From positions 3,930 through 67,929 of the forward strand of contig BCHS01000014.1 in assembly GCA_039545275.1 (NCBI GenBank): a DNA stretch of 64,000 nucleotides. Direction: 5' to 3'. The position numbers were made by a program, and so were the translations under genes. Source of the DNA: Pseudomicrostroma phylloplanum (lineage: Eukaryota > Basidiomycota > Exobasidiomycetes > Microstromatales). The notes under the pieces were generated by a model. The model was not told the origin of the DNA. It did not search any database and saw only the letters and a program-made list of their open reading frames with translations. This document shows positions 30,712 through 40,934 of the stretch, in pieces (the stretch's first letter is position 1; the number at the start of each line of letters is the position of its first letter).

Positions 30712-31733
30712 TCATGCGGCGATTTGCTTCGATTGTCCTCCTGACAGACCCAAAGCTTGTTCCACCTCGTCGACGAGCGATTGTGACTCATCCTGGAGAA
30801 AGGGAGCAAAGAGATAGTGTCAGCTCACGATCATGCTATACGGGCGCTTGAACCTGTCACCGAAACATCTCAGCGCCCGCACTAGTAACTTCACTCTTCC
30901 CCTCCCTCGGCACGACTTACCTCCTCCTCCATCTCGAGCTCCTCCTTGTACTCTTCAGGATGTCTCCTAAAGCAATCCTGCATTCCCTTGAACTTGCCCA
31001 CACACTCTACACCCTTTGGCTCCTGTTCACTGAAGACAAAGCAGCTGAATGCTTCCTTGAACTCCTCTCCACAGGGGCCAGTGGCCATACCGCCCAGACA
31101 CGGGCAGTCCCAATTGATCTGTCCGGTCGAAGGGTCATAGGCCGCTTCTTGACCCTCGCCCGTGTCCTCTTCGACGACGTCGCTGATGACCTCTAGGGAA
31201 GCGGAAGAGTCGGGGGCATTGATCCCCTCCTGGGCAGCAACGTCGGCCTCGTCTGTCCCTTCACCTGACAAGGGCGAGTCCTCCCCGTCGATTCCCGAAG
31301 CGGCGCTGTGGAACACCTCTACACCACCTCCTGACGCATTGGCTCTGGCAAGGGAAGCTTTGACACGTTCCGCGTAGCTCAGTCTCTTACCGGAGGTGGA
31401 CGACGACGACGAGGCCTGCTGCTGCTGTCCCTCGGCGGAGAGACGGCTGTAGCCAAAGTAGGCGGCAGCGACGACGGATCCTGCTGCGAGGGAGATGGCG
31501 AGTGCGTTGCCGGACGTCTTGCGTGCTTCGTCGACTTGGTTCTCCATCTTACGAGGGGACTGCTGAGGCTGCTCGCCTGGGGGCTTCGAGTTGCCTCGGC
31601 GAGAAGAGGTGCTGAAGGTGGAGGCAGCGGCAGGAGTGGTGGCGGCAAGAGAAGGCAGAGGAGCACGGCTGGCTGCTGAGCGCAGAGTGGAGCGAGCTGC
31701 GGGAGCCACAGCGGTACGAAGAAGAGATGTCAT
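30712..31733 (-). CDS. MIA40: Mitochondrial intermembrane space import receptor Mia40
   Basis: The oxidoreductase that traps and oxidises small cysteine-rich proteins entering the mitochondrial intermembrane space; it works with the sulfhydryl oxidase Erv1. Two exons (31733-30921, 30792-30712) give 297 residues. A basic presequence is followed by one inner-membrane anchor ([19 protein letters not shown]), as in fungal but not animal Mia40. The catalytic CPC motif is at residues 210-212, followed by the structural twin CX9C: C221-C231 and C244-C254. Acidic stretches before and after the core are typical. The short last exon (27 codons, [16 protein letters not shown]...) is a polar tail. The gene stands head to head with a gene for a twin-CX9C protein of the kind Mia40 imports. 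Confidence 0.95.
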
Positions 31734-32121
31734 GGTGAAGATTGTGGTTGTTAGGGAGGGTATGGGATGGAAAGGTGTAGTGGAGGAGGGTAGTTAGCGA
31801 CGAAAGGATGACCAAAGACGGTTGCCCTTCTGATTTTGCCCAGTGGCTCGGCTGCTTCCGTCTGCCTGACCTTCGCAAGCCAAGATGGCTCAGCGAAGGA
31901 AGGGTCTGCTGCCTGCGCACCCGGGTCTTCCGCATCCTTCCTTCCGATTCCGACTTTTCCGGTCCGGCAACGTGCGAGGCTACTTAGCAACACAAGGGCA
32001 GAGCTCAAGATGGAATAGACGCAACGGTCACTCACTCACACATCGCCACCTCTCACAACTCCATCTGACGACTACCGAAGTCGATACCCTTTCCACAACA
32101 CTCAAACCCTACACACTCAGC
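31734..32121. promoter_or_regulatory. Divergent promoter region MIA40 / CX9C gene
   Basis: 388 bp between the two start codons (31733 minus, 32122 plus). It is the sole upstream region for both genes. No named motif stands out, apart from a TGGCTCAGCGAAGG/CTTCCTTCC-rich centre around 31885-31950. Confidence 0.55.
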
Positions 32122-32824
32122 ATGCCTCGATCATCGTGAGTATCCAAGCAGCTCCATGCGGGGCTGCGCCTCCCCACTCGCCACATCTTGCTGACAATCA
32201 TCTCATCTCCGTGTCGCTTCTTCTCTCTCTCCCACCAGTCGCAGCGGCGGCGGCGGTGGCCGACCTTCTTCTCGGCCCTCGTTCGGCTCCTCCTCTTCTA
32301 GCAGCTCGGCCCCAGCTGGTTCTCGTGGAGCCCACACAATGGCCGGCTCTGCCCCCTCGCAGCAGTCCTCCTACAGGTCGCAGCCCGCTGCTCCCGCCCC
32401 CGCCCAGGCTCAGGCTGCCCCTCAGACCAGCGGCGGAGGTGGTCTCTTCGGTAACATGGCCTCCACTGCTGCTGGTGTGGCTGTGGGATCCACACTCGGG
32501 CATGGACTCAGTGGCATGCTCTTTGGAGGACGGGGAGAGGCAGCACCTGCTGAGCAGCAGCAGACGACTGAGTTTGCTCAGGAGCAGGCCAGTGGGAACA
32601 GGATGGGCGGGGTGAACTGCGAGGCTGCTAGCAAGGGTGAGTGGAAGACGAAGAGAGAGAAATGATAGAGCTAGATTGCTAATTATGTGCTGGACTTTCT
32701 TTCACCTTTTACGCCTCTGTCAGACTTCCTGCGATGCCTTGACGCTACAGGCAACAATATGGAGTCGTGCTCCTTCTACCTCGAGCAGCTCAAGCAGTGC
32801 CAGGCAGCCGCCAGCCGCTACTGA
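32122..32824 (+). CDS. Twin-CX9C (CHCH) protein, Mix17/CHCHD2-like
   Basis: Three exons (32122-32135, 32239-32636, 32724-32824) give 170 residues. The N-terminus is Gly/Ser/Gln-rich and basic, the middle has a hydrophobic, glycine-rich helix (GLFGNMASTAAGVAVGSTLG), and the C-terminus is a CHCH domain with two CX9C pairs: CEAASKDFLRC and CSFYLEQLKQC, exactly nine residues apart in each. This layout matches yeast Mix17 and animal CHCHD2/CHCHD10, intermembrane-space proteins linked to cristae organisation and respiration. Such proteins are substrates of Mia40, whose gene is the divergent neighbour. The first coding exon is only 14 nt, and the first cysteine pair spans intron 2. Confidence 0.92.
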
Positions 32825-32979
32825 GCGAGGAAGAGCAGTAAAGCTTAGCATCGACGACGAAGAAAGGAGGATCATTATTACCACTTATGCAATTGTAGGA
32901 GGAGGTGAAAGGGACATCATATCAATATCATGTAAGGTCCACCACTCCCATTCCCTGGGTATGATGTTTGTCATTGCGT

Positions 32980-34309
32980 CTAGCTGTTGAACAGTCGACT
33001 ATGGAGAGCGTCATGTCTGCCCTGTACAATCTCACCCAATGGCCAAGTATTCACAGGCGGACGCACGCCTGATTGTCCATGCGGCGGACGCGGAGGATGG
33101 CCAGAGGATAGCTCATCGGCGTACCAGTCGCCCTCTTCTTCCCAGTCCCACTCGAAGGCGCTGCTGTCGGCCCGCCGGGAGGTGGACGTAGGAGTGCAGT
33201 GCTTCGTGTCTACTGTGCTTGCTCGTATCTCCTCTTCTCCCTGTCTCCGTCCTATCGCATTCTTCTCCTGCTCTCCACTTGTGGTCGTGCTAATCCCACG
33301 CTCGTCCTCGTTATCCACCTCCCCCTCCAATCGCTGGAGCATATCCCTGACGGGTCCCAAGAGCAGTCCATGGGCGAGGTAGGGGCCAAGAGTATTTAGT
33401 CGCACCGAAGAGGAGAGGACGGAGCGTGCTTGCAGGAAGAGGTGCAGAGAGGTGGCGCTTCCTGTAGGGGGAATGGTGGGAAGTGGGATGTCAGTAAGCG
33501 AGAGCGAAGCCCCTCTGACGTGCTCCGCCTGCTTGATCGTACTCACGAAGTCCCACACCGAGACAAGCGGTGAAGACTGCCCAGCACGTGGGAAGATGGC
33601 CGTATGGTGCTCCGCCCTTGACTGAAGCCAGCCTAACGCGCCTCTTCAGTGCGTCGATGAGACCTGCAGCCTTTTGAGCCCTCACATCCTTGAGAGCTTG
33701 GTCCTCACTACCTTCCCTTTGGTAAGAGGTAGATGCCCAAGAAGAAGACTTGGGCACGGGCACGGAGCTGAATGAGCGAGCGTAGAGCGTGAGGAGCGCG
33801 ATGCCCTGTGCTCTCGAGGCTCTCCTGAGCACATGATTGAGCGAAAGGGAGTGGTAGGTCTGCTCTAAGTGCGCGAGCTGAGAGAGACACTCTTCCAGCT
33901 TTGTTCCGTCTTCTACACCTCCGTCGTTGTCCCCATTGGCTGCTGAGGAGTCCAGGTAGCGACAAGTGACGCGATGTGCCTCACGGAGAAACGGCAATGC
34001 GCTACGAGCATAGCTTCCCAGCGAGTCCTGGAGGAAGCGCAGCGTAGCTTCGGCCATCTGGTCTTCTTTGCTCTTTCCCCTCCCTGGCGTCGCCGCAGGC
34101 ATACCCGAGGAGGAGGAGGACGAGGACGAAGAAGAAGCGCCATCGGGAGGCGGTAGATGCAGGAAGCCGTGCGAGACGTACGACTCGAGGCCGGACGAGG
34201 CTACAAACCCGCCCGTGGGCAGATTGGAGTCGCTCAGCAGCCAGAGGAGGTACGACTCGTCCGCCGAGCTTCCTTGAGATGCTGAAGTGGACGATGAGGC
34301 GAATGCCAT
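32980..34309 (-). CDS. ureF: Urease accessory protein UreF
   Basis: With UreD and UreG, UreF helps load nickel into urease apoprotein; the gene implies that this fungus uses urea through a Ni-urease. Two exons (34309-33547, 33461-32980) give 414 residues. Hallmarks are LLWLLSDSNLPTGGFVASSG at the N-terminus, the helical middle (LGSYARSALPFLREAHRV, LNHVLRRASRAQGIALLTLY, GHLPTCWAVFTACLGVGL) and the end DALHSRLFNS. A Gly/Ser loop near residue 50 and an acidic, variable insertion in exon 2 (about 320-380) make it longer than bacterial UreF (about 225). An upstream in-frame ATG at 34378 would add 23 residues; I prefer 34309 because homology begins just after it. Confidence 0.92.
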
Positions 34310-34580
34310 GGTGAAGTTGGAGCTGGAGAAGGATCTCTTGCCCGTACGATGCGGGAAGCAGGAGGGAGTGGATTCCACTATCGATCCGATCCGTGCATTC
34401 GGAAAGCGGGGGTGGGGACTTGCCGCGGCTCAACTCCTGGCCCTGCAGTGCTCCTTTCCGCCCGCGGGGAAGCCGTGAGGCCTTCGCTCGCTTCTTCCTG
34501 ACGATGCCCATCCACCATTGCCCACTAGGTCACTTCAGGACCTCATCGTAGCGGCAATCACAGCCTGGATCATCTCAGTC

Positions 34581-35467
34581 ATGTTTCCCTCCCGACTCTC
34601 CTCCGCCCATCCCTCCTCCTCTGGCTCCGGCTCTGGCTCCGGCTCCGGCTCAGGCACAGGCACGCGTCCCTGTCAGAAGTGTCTCTCCACCTCGCACCCG
34701 ACCTGGAAGTGCCCCAACCCCTCCAACGCTCGACCATACGTCTCGCGTCCTACACGCAGCCAGCTTTTTAGTGATGAGAAGCTGAGGAGGAGGGAGGAGG
34801 AGAAGAGGGAGAGGGTGAGAGTGCCAGAGGAGTTGGCTAGGTGAGCAGAGCGAGACCAGACGAGAGACAGGAAAGGAGTGAGGACTGATACGTACCCCTC
34901 GACTCACGCGCTTTGCGGCCCCACAGGAAAGGTACCGCAGACGCCATCCTCTCCTCCAAGGAGAAATCTCGGCGAGAGGAAGAAGCGCAAGCCAAGAAGA
35001 AGTCTTCTTCCTCCGCCTCCGCCTCCACCAGCAAGGCAAAGCGCAAGAGACGCTCCCCTTCCACCTCTTCCTCGTCCTCTGGGTCCTACTCGGACAGCTC
35101 GAGCTACTCGTCCGACTCGCGCTCCTACTCATCTCGGTCCTCCTCTCCACGCGACTCGAGAGATCGTAGGCGGAGCGGAAAGAGTGGTAGTGGCAGGCAT
35201 GCTCGCAGAGGCAGTAGCAGGGAGGAGGTCGCACGGGACAAGAAGGCACAGCGAACACTTACGCCTCGGTCAGAGGAGCGAGGCTCTCGCTCGCGATCCC
35301 TCTCCCGGTCACGGTCCCCGCCCCGGTCGCCTGGATCGACCACCGGTGACGAGCAGGAGGCGGGCAGAAGAGACCGGGCAAGGGACCGGCAAGAGATCAG
35401 GAGAGAGTCGTCCTTCAGCGAGTCGGGATCAGAGTCGCACACTCGCCCTTCAAGTCAAGAGGAGTGA
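34581..35467 (+). CDS. Zinc-knuckle (ZCCHC10-like) SR-rich protein
   Basis: Two exons (34581-34840, 34927-35467) give 266 residues. The N-terminal part carries one CCHC-type knuckle (CQKCLSTSHPTWKC) preceded by a Ser-Gly repeat, then a charged helix rich in Arg and Glu. The C-terminal half is an RS/SR-type low-complexity region with many Ser-Arg dipeptides. This resembles ZCCHC10/SREK1IP1-type proteins and fungal zinc-knuckle proteins tied to splicing or nuclear RNA turnover; a nuclear RNA-binding role is inferred. An in-frame ATG at 34518 exists upstream, but its extra residues look like non-coding DNA. The gene is divergent from UreF with 271 bp between starts. Confidence 0.8.
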
Positions 35468-35944
35468 AGGGTGGCGAGAAGTCGAAGTGAGACTTTATGG
35501 GCGAGAAAGGCGCAAGAAGGGCGCTGCGCTTGCCATGAGCACTTTCCTGTTTGGTTCCCCCAATTCAAGCATCAGACGTAGCGTGTCCGCCTAATTGATC
35601 GCACATGCAGCGCCTCCCATGGCAGGGAGACTAGAAGAACAGCATGATTTTGCTTTCCTTCTTTCTTTAGGTAGATATTTCAGCGAAGCAACCGTCTCAA
35701 GACAAAAAGACAAGGATAGATAGAAAGAGGATGGAAGAAGAGTGGCTGGAAATAGACACGACGCAAAGGACAATGGACAACGGACGCAAAGTGGAGGGGA
35801 GGAGAGGGGTGTAGTCTAGTTGAACGTGCAACGTGCGGACGGGGAGACGGAAGAGAGGATCGAGCGGGCTGAGTGAGTGAGGGAGTGGGGTTTCAGAGAC
35901 CTGGTTTCGAGAACCGGGTACGGGTAGGTACGAAGCTCGTGAGC

Positions 35945-35969
35945 AGGTCAGGTCAGGTCAGGTCAGGTC
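35945..35969. repeat. (AGGTC)5 pentanucleotide array
   Basis: Five perfect AGGTC units in an intergenic strip. The same unit on the other strand (CTGAC rotation) recurs at 60246-60264. Confidence 0.9.
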
Positions 35970-36038
35970 TGGGGTACGGTGAGAATTCCGTAGTCTAGCC
36001 AGGCGCAAGAACTCTTGGGTCGCTCCAATCCCGAGAAA

Positions 36039-36061
36039 GGGGGGGGGGGGGGGGGGGGGGG
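36039..36061 (+). repeat. G homopolymer, 23 nt
   Basis: Twenty-three consecutive G after CCGAGAAA. Such a run can fold into a G-quadruplex and is hard to size by sequencing, so its length may be inexact. Confidence 0.9.
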
Positions 36062-36441
36062 AGAGGGAACTCGATGTCTGCCACTTTCTCCCTGCCTGCC
36101 TGCTACCCTCTTGCTCTGTCTGGCTGGTCGTGCGCTCTGTGGGATCATATGTAGATTGTCTGCAAAAAAAGGCACTAACTGCTGCACTGCACGTCTCGTC
36201 TCCTCTCTCTCTCCTGGCCTTGCCCGTACAACTCTCTTGCAAAAGAGTCGTTCGTCTCTTGATCGTTCGACTTTTCCTTCATGCCTGCTCGTCAGCCTGC
36301 TTGCCAGCCTGCCTGCTTGATTGCAGGACCTCGCTCCCACACCCTTCCTGTGCGTCTGTCATGGCTCGCACCTCGCCCTTCGCTCGCTCATGACCGCTCG
36401 AAAGCACCTTTCGTCGTCCTCCTTGACTGTGACTCCTCTTT

Positions 36442-37776
36442 TTAGAAGAAGAGGTAGGTAATGGCAAAGACTCCAAAGGCGACGGCAGCGACGATGTGTA
36501 CGGGTACACCAGCATCTCCCGTGGCAGTTGCCGTCTGTCCACTCTTCCTCTGCAGCTCATTGACTTGTGCCTTGAGCCTCTTGATTTCGCTCTGCAGCTC
36601 GCTGTTGGACTTTTCACCCAGCGGTGTTTCTTGCCTCGACGAATCGTTTGCACCACCGCCCACGACGGCCGACTTGGTGGCATAGTAGGCTGCTCCTGCG
36701 CCCGCTGCTGCTGCTCCACCGGCTGCAACGACTGCGTTGCGAGCCTTTTCAGTCGACGCTCCATCGGTGTTGCTAGCGGCATTGGAGGCGGCCAGGACGG
36801 GGTTGTAGGTTTCGGCCTGCGAGCTGCCGTTGGGTGCTCCGCGGACGGTAGAGAACTTGTCGTCGCTGCCACCGTTGCCCTCCTCCTCTTCGGGAACGGG
36901 TGCGGTAGCGGCGGGCAGGAAGGCACATCGAATCTTCTGCTCGTGAATGGCGTTCTTGTCCTCCTTCTCCACCACGCCCCAGAGCTCCGTCAGCTGAATG
37001 TTCTCGCGGTCGGGAGTGATGATGGTGGACTGGACCAGGAACTTGTCGCGGCACTTTGCGGACATGGGGGGCTCCTCCTTCATGGCTTGCAGAAGAACTG
37101 GCAGAGGTGGGCCAGAGAAGGAGGATAATTGCATCAGCAACGACATTTGATCTGCTCGCCAGCTTGCAGATGTCACTACTCACCCTGAACCTCTACCTTC
37201 TCTCCGGGCTCGATCCTTCCGCTGTTGGGTCGTACGCAGTACTGCTTGGGTGCGGTCGTCTTTACCTTGAAGGCGACGGGCTGGTTGTTAGGGTTGGAGA
37301 CCTGCAGGGATCGCTTGACCAGCTGGGTCAGAGGCCCTGTGGAGAGGAAAGGGGAGGAGGGGAGGGAAAGAGAAGTTCAGTACGTGGCAGAATGACCAAC
37401 GAGGAGGCAGTGGACGTTGATTGCTGCTGCCTTGAGCGATATGAATCCAGTAGATTGAATCACTGTGCTCCTCTGCCCGTTTGCTATCGCTACTCACGAG
37501 GGAAGCCGAGCTGGACATGAGGGTTGAGGCTGGAGTGAGGGGAAGGGAACACAGAGTGAGGCACGTGTGAGCGTCCGAGTCAATCATAGAGATGGAGTGG
37601 GGAGGTGAGAAGGTAGGGTGCTTCTACGGCGTATGACAAGTGAACCCGAGGGCTGTGCACCGAGGCAGTGGGGGAGCCCCGGCACGAGCATCGATAGGAC
37701 ACCCAGTCTTGTGGTAGCAACCGTCGATGTCGCCGTCTGTTCCCTACCGCTGCAAGTATACTCACTCTACCGACAT
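36442..37776 (-). CDS. SCS2: VAMP-associated protein (VAP/Scs2)
   Basis: An ER tail-anchored tether that recruits FFAT-motif proteins at membrane contact sites. Four exons (37776-37766, only 11 nt; 37529-37498; 37336-37184; 37097-36442) give 283 residues. The MSP domain starts MSVD and continues LNPHVQLGFPRPLTQLVKRS, VSNPNNQPVAFKVKTTAPKQ, YCVRPNSGRIEPGEKVEVQV and KCRDKFLVQSTII. The Lys/Thr face that binds FFAT (KVKTTAPKQYCVRPN) is conserved. A variable Ala/Gly-rich linker, a coiled coil (LQSEIKRLKAQVNELQRK) and a C-terminal membrane helix (VHIVAAVAFGVFAITYLFF) complete the VAP layout. The MSP domain is spread over all four exons, so no single frame shows it whole. Confidence 0.95.
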
Positions 37777-38577
37777 GGTGATGTGTGGAGAGGGTGAGAG
37801 GAAGGTGTGAGGGTGTGGTGTGGTGTCTGACTTCGGAAGTGGCCGGCTGTGCTGATTGATTGTCCTTTCAGCGTCTGAGCTCGGTGAGTGGGTGTTGGGA
37901 GCAGGTCAGAGCGTGGATCTGCTGCTAACGACCTTTTGAGGGATGGCAATGGGGTGCGATGTGTGGCGGTTGGTAGAAGGTGGGAGGAAGGAAGCAAGTC
38001 TTGATTGGTAGGTGTGGGATCCTCGAGTGGGGAAGGGGGGGAGATGGGCGGGCGGGCGGGTGAGACGAGTGAGGCAGTGAGTGAGTGGGCAAGTGCGAGC
38101 GAGGCGGAGGCGTGGGCACCAGCGAGGCGCACTGCCTGCCTGCCTGCCTGCCTGCCTGGGGGATGTGAGTGAGTGATCGACATGCCTCGGCCTCTGCTCT
38201 GGTGCCCGCCCTTCTCCGCACAAGGGCGTGGCAGGGAATGACGCACGCCTGCGCCTCGCCTGGGTCGAGTCTGCGCCTTGCTTCCGTGCCTGCCGCCGCT
38301 GCCTTCCGCTTCCTCGGGCGGACAAGAGTAGAGGCAGTGAGTGGACCTTCCATTTCTGTGAAACCAGCATTTCGACCTCGGCAATATCAACCTGGAGTGA
38401 TTGACTTCCCCGCCGATCACAGCAGGCATCACAAGCAGACACTCGGCCAGAAGAAGCCAGGCAGTCATCGAGCCAGCATAATCGGCCACCAGCCACCAGC
38501 TACCTACCCCCTCACCTACTCTAGCAGATTCATCTCATACATTCCAACCCTCACACCCTCTTGACTAGCCTCCCATC
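37777..38577. promoter_or_regulatory. Divergent intergenic region VAP / small basic protein
   Basis: 801 bp between starts at 37776 (-) and 38578 (+). Rich in GAGTGAGTG-like purine stretches and a TGCC array. No supported frame. Confidence 0.45.
38133..38158. repeat. (TGCC)6.5 tetranucleotide repeat
   Basis: Six and a half perfect TGCC units in the divergent intergenic region. Confidence 0.9.
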
Positions 38578-39065
38578 ATGTCCAGGACAGGAGTGAAACG
38601 AGCCATCAACTCCTCCACCACTCGCAAGACGCGCTCCTCGGCCTCACAGCCACAGCAGCAACAGCACACCTCGAGCAGTAAAGCATCATCAGCAGCATCA
38701 ACCTCAGCATCATTGGCCAAGAGGAGACAGGATAGCGGTAGTAGTAAAGGAAAGGTACCAAAAGGCCCAAGAAGGGCAGTAGGAACAATCAAGGGGAAGG
38801 ACGAAGAGGAGAGGGCAAGAGTGGACGGGGAGATGCAGAAGCTGGCGGGTAGAGAAGGAAAGGGCATCAGGATTGCCAAAGAGGTGAGTGACAAGGCAGC
38901 CCATGTCAGACGCAGCCATTTGACACGGGTCAACGTCTTTCCACTTACGCGGTCTGCTTCCACCCTTGGTACTCCTTGCAGCGACCGCAACCCGACCTCA
39001 CTCATACACAGCGACCACGCGTCGACGCCGCTCTCACACAGACATTCGAAGGACTGATGAAGTAG
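38578..39065 (+). CDS. Small basic hypothetical protein
   Basis: Not recognised. Two exons (38578-38883, 38982-39065; GTGAGT...GCAG) give 129 residues. The first 60 residues are Ser/Gln/Lys/Arg-rich and disordered. A more ordered, charged segment follows (KGKVPKGPRRAVGTIKGKDE, EEERARVDGEMQKLAGREG), and the end is RVDAALTQTFEGLMK. The high Lys/Arg content and lack of a signal or membrane segment would suit a nuclear or nucleolar factor, for example a ribosome-biogenesis accessory protein, but this is a guess. Support comes from the clean frame across the intron and the conserved-looking C-terminus. Confidence 0.6.
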
Positions 39066-39721
39066 CTTGGCTCACCAGACCCAGCCAACATCGCGTACCA
39101 ATATCAACGGCGTACTGTAACTCTGGCAGTGTCAGGTTACCGCACTGTCATTATACCTCTCCTCTCATGGCGTCTCTCATATTGTAGCATAGATCTGAAC
39201 CTGTCCTTCCGAACTCTTTATCTTCATCTCATGCCCTTAGTCTGCTCATATGGCTGTACGTCTAGGATGAGCCCCGCTTGTTGCAGCAGCTTCTTACTAT
39301 GCAACGACCCTATGCTCTCCGCCTGCTCGCCCATCGAGTCCTCATACTGTGCTCATCCTGGAGTCAGCTCGGCCAGACGAGGTCCTCTCAATCTACCCCA
39401 CCTCGCCAGTCCGTCCGCTCGCTCCCTCCAAAATTCTGCCGGGTAACGGAAGTAGGGGAGTCGGAGAACGAAGTGGGTGCTGCTTACACGTGACATGCAG
39501 GCCATACCGCTGCCGCCAGACCTCGCTCGACCTGGCCCACCGGCCGTCCTTCCGCCGCGCGCGCACAAACCGACAGATTCGCCCCCGCCTGCCCGCTGCC
39601 GCCGCTCGCTCCCTGCCCGCCTGCCTGCAAGCCCTTGCTCACTCGTGGCCGCTTCTTTCTTCTTACTGTCTTCTTTCCCTCACGAATACCCTTTTGCACC
39701 ACCCTCCTCACTTACTTCAAT
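39066..39721 (+). promoter_or_regulatory. Upstream region of RPS19
   Basis: 656 bp between the small basic gene and eS19. A long pyrimidine-rich tract near 39650-39690 (CTTTCTTCTTACTGTCTTC) just before the ATG is typical of ribosomal-protein gene start regions. No supported gene inside. Confidence 0.5.
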
Positions 39722-40934
39722 ATGCCCAAGTTAGTATCAGCGACCGCACACTGCGCAGAGAAATAGAAGAAACACATGAGGGGATGGATAGAGGAGCGCG
39801 GGCTGCGTATGGGGGGCAGCGGAGGAACAGGAAGAAGCTGGACAGGAAGTGGTGGAAGAGGAAAATCGCGAGTCCTATGCTCGGATGGATACCGCCGCTG
39901 CCGGGCAAGAACAGGACACAGCGTCAGCAGTATACGATCAAGCAGATCTGCTCGTAGCTACCAAGGCCGCGAGTGGCATCCAGCGTCGCAGCGTCGACGC
40001 TGGGACGAGGCAGCCTGCAGCTGGCGTCGAACCTTTTGGGTGCTATCCCTCTTCGTACGTAGGATCTCCGAAACTGACATCACAACGTCCCTTTTTCCTC
40101 TACCCCTCGCAGCGTACGAGACGTCGATGCCGACACCTTCATCAGGGCTTACAGCCAGCACCTGAAGCGATCCGGTTAGTAGCATTACTCCTCGAAGGGA
40201 AGGACGGACGATGGATACGGTCGTGGGCATGGAGCGACCGGGTTAAAGGGCTTGGGGGAGAGAAGGCACCCTACTTCTGGACCTGAGACAAAGCGCTGCA
40301 AAGCAAGCAATGTCGAAAGCTCCCTCCCTCGGGCATAGCGAATGAGGGCCAACGCTCTTCTTCCTCGCCCTTAGCATTTGGGATACCCTCCCTCGTCGCT
40401 CCTCCCCCCACCTCCCACCATCCGTCCGGGTTGAATGTTGGCCATCTCTCATCCTCGAAACGGTGACTGATGTGCATGCCCTTCCCCGCCCCTTTCTCTT
40501 TACCACCACCACCCCTTCCAGGAAAGATCGAGGTCCCCGTCTGGGTTGACATTGTCAAGACTGGTGCCTACAAGGAGCAGGCCCCTTACGACCCTGACTG
40601 GTTCTACGTCCGAGCTGCCGCCCTGGCCCGCCACATCTACCTGCGCAAGGCCGTCGGTGTCGGTGCTCTGACCAAGCTGCACGGTGGACCCAAGAACCAG
40701 GGCCACATGCCCTCGAAGCACTCGCCCGCCTCTGGCTCTGTTCAGCGCAAGTGCCTGCAGGGTCTGGAGGGCATCGGAGTCCTCGAGAAGGACCCCAAGG
40801 GTGGCCGAAAGATCTCTCAGGACGGTATGAGGGACTTGGACCGTATCGCCATGGCCTGCCTGGAGAGCCAACGGGAGGAGGAGGACGAGGAGGAGGATGA
40901 CGATGAGGAGGAGGCCGAGGATGACGACGAGTAA
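39722..40934 (+). CDS. RPS19: 40S ribosomal protein eS19
   Basis: Needed for 18S rRNA 3' maturation and 40S assembly; sits at the head of the small subunit. Three exons (39722-39729, just 8 nt; 40113-40174; 40522-40934) give 160 residues: MPNVRDVDADTFIRAYSQHL, KRSGKIEVPVWVDIVKTGAY, WFYVRAAALARHIYLRKAVG, VGALTKLHGGPKN, and GRKISQDGMRDLDRIAMACL. The introns are 383 and 347 nt, about four times longer than most introns here, and both open with GTTAGT. After the normal end of the family (near RDLDRIA) comes an extension of about 24 residues made almost wholly of Glu and Asp. The 8-nt first coding exon makes the start easy to miss; no single frame holds the whole protein. Confidence 0.95.

Larger units (their letters stand above)
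35468..36441. other. Convergent intergenic region with simple repeats
   Basis: Between the ends of the zinc-knuckle gene (+) and the VAP gene (-). It contains an AGGTC pentamer array and a long G homopolymer (listed separately) but no supported gene. Confidence 0.6.

Noticed and set aside
39730..40521. snoRNA genes in the RPS19 introns
   Set aside because: I looked for RTGATGA/CTGA pairs and ACA ends. Only weak partial matches (CGATGGA near 40207, CCTGAG near 40281) without a closing stem.
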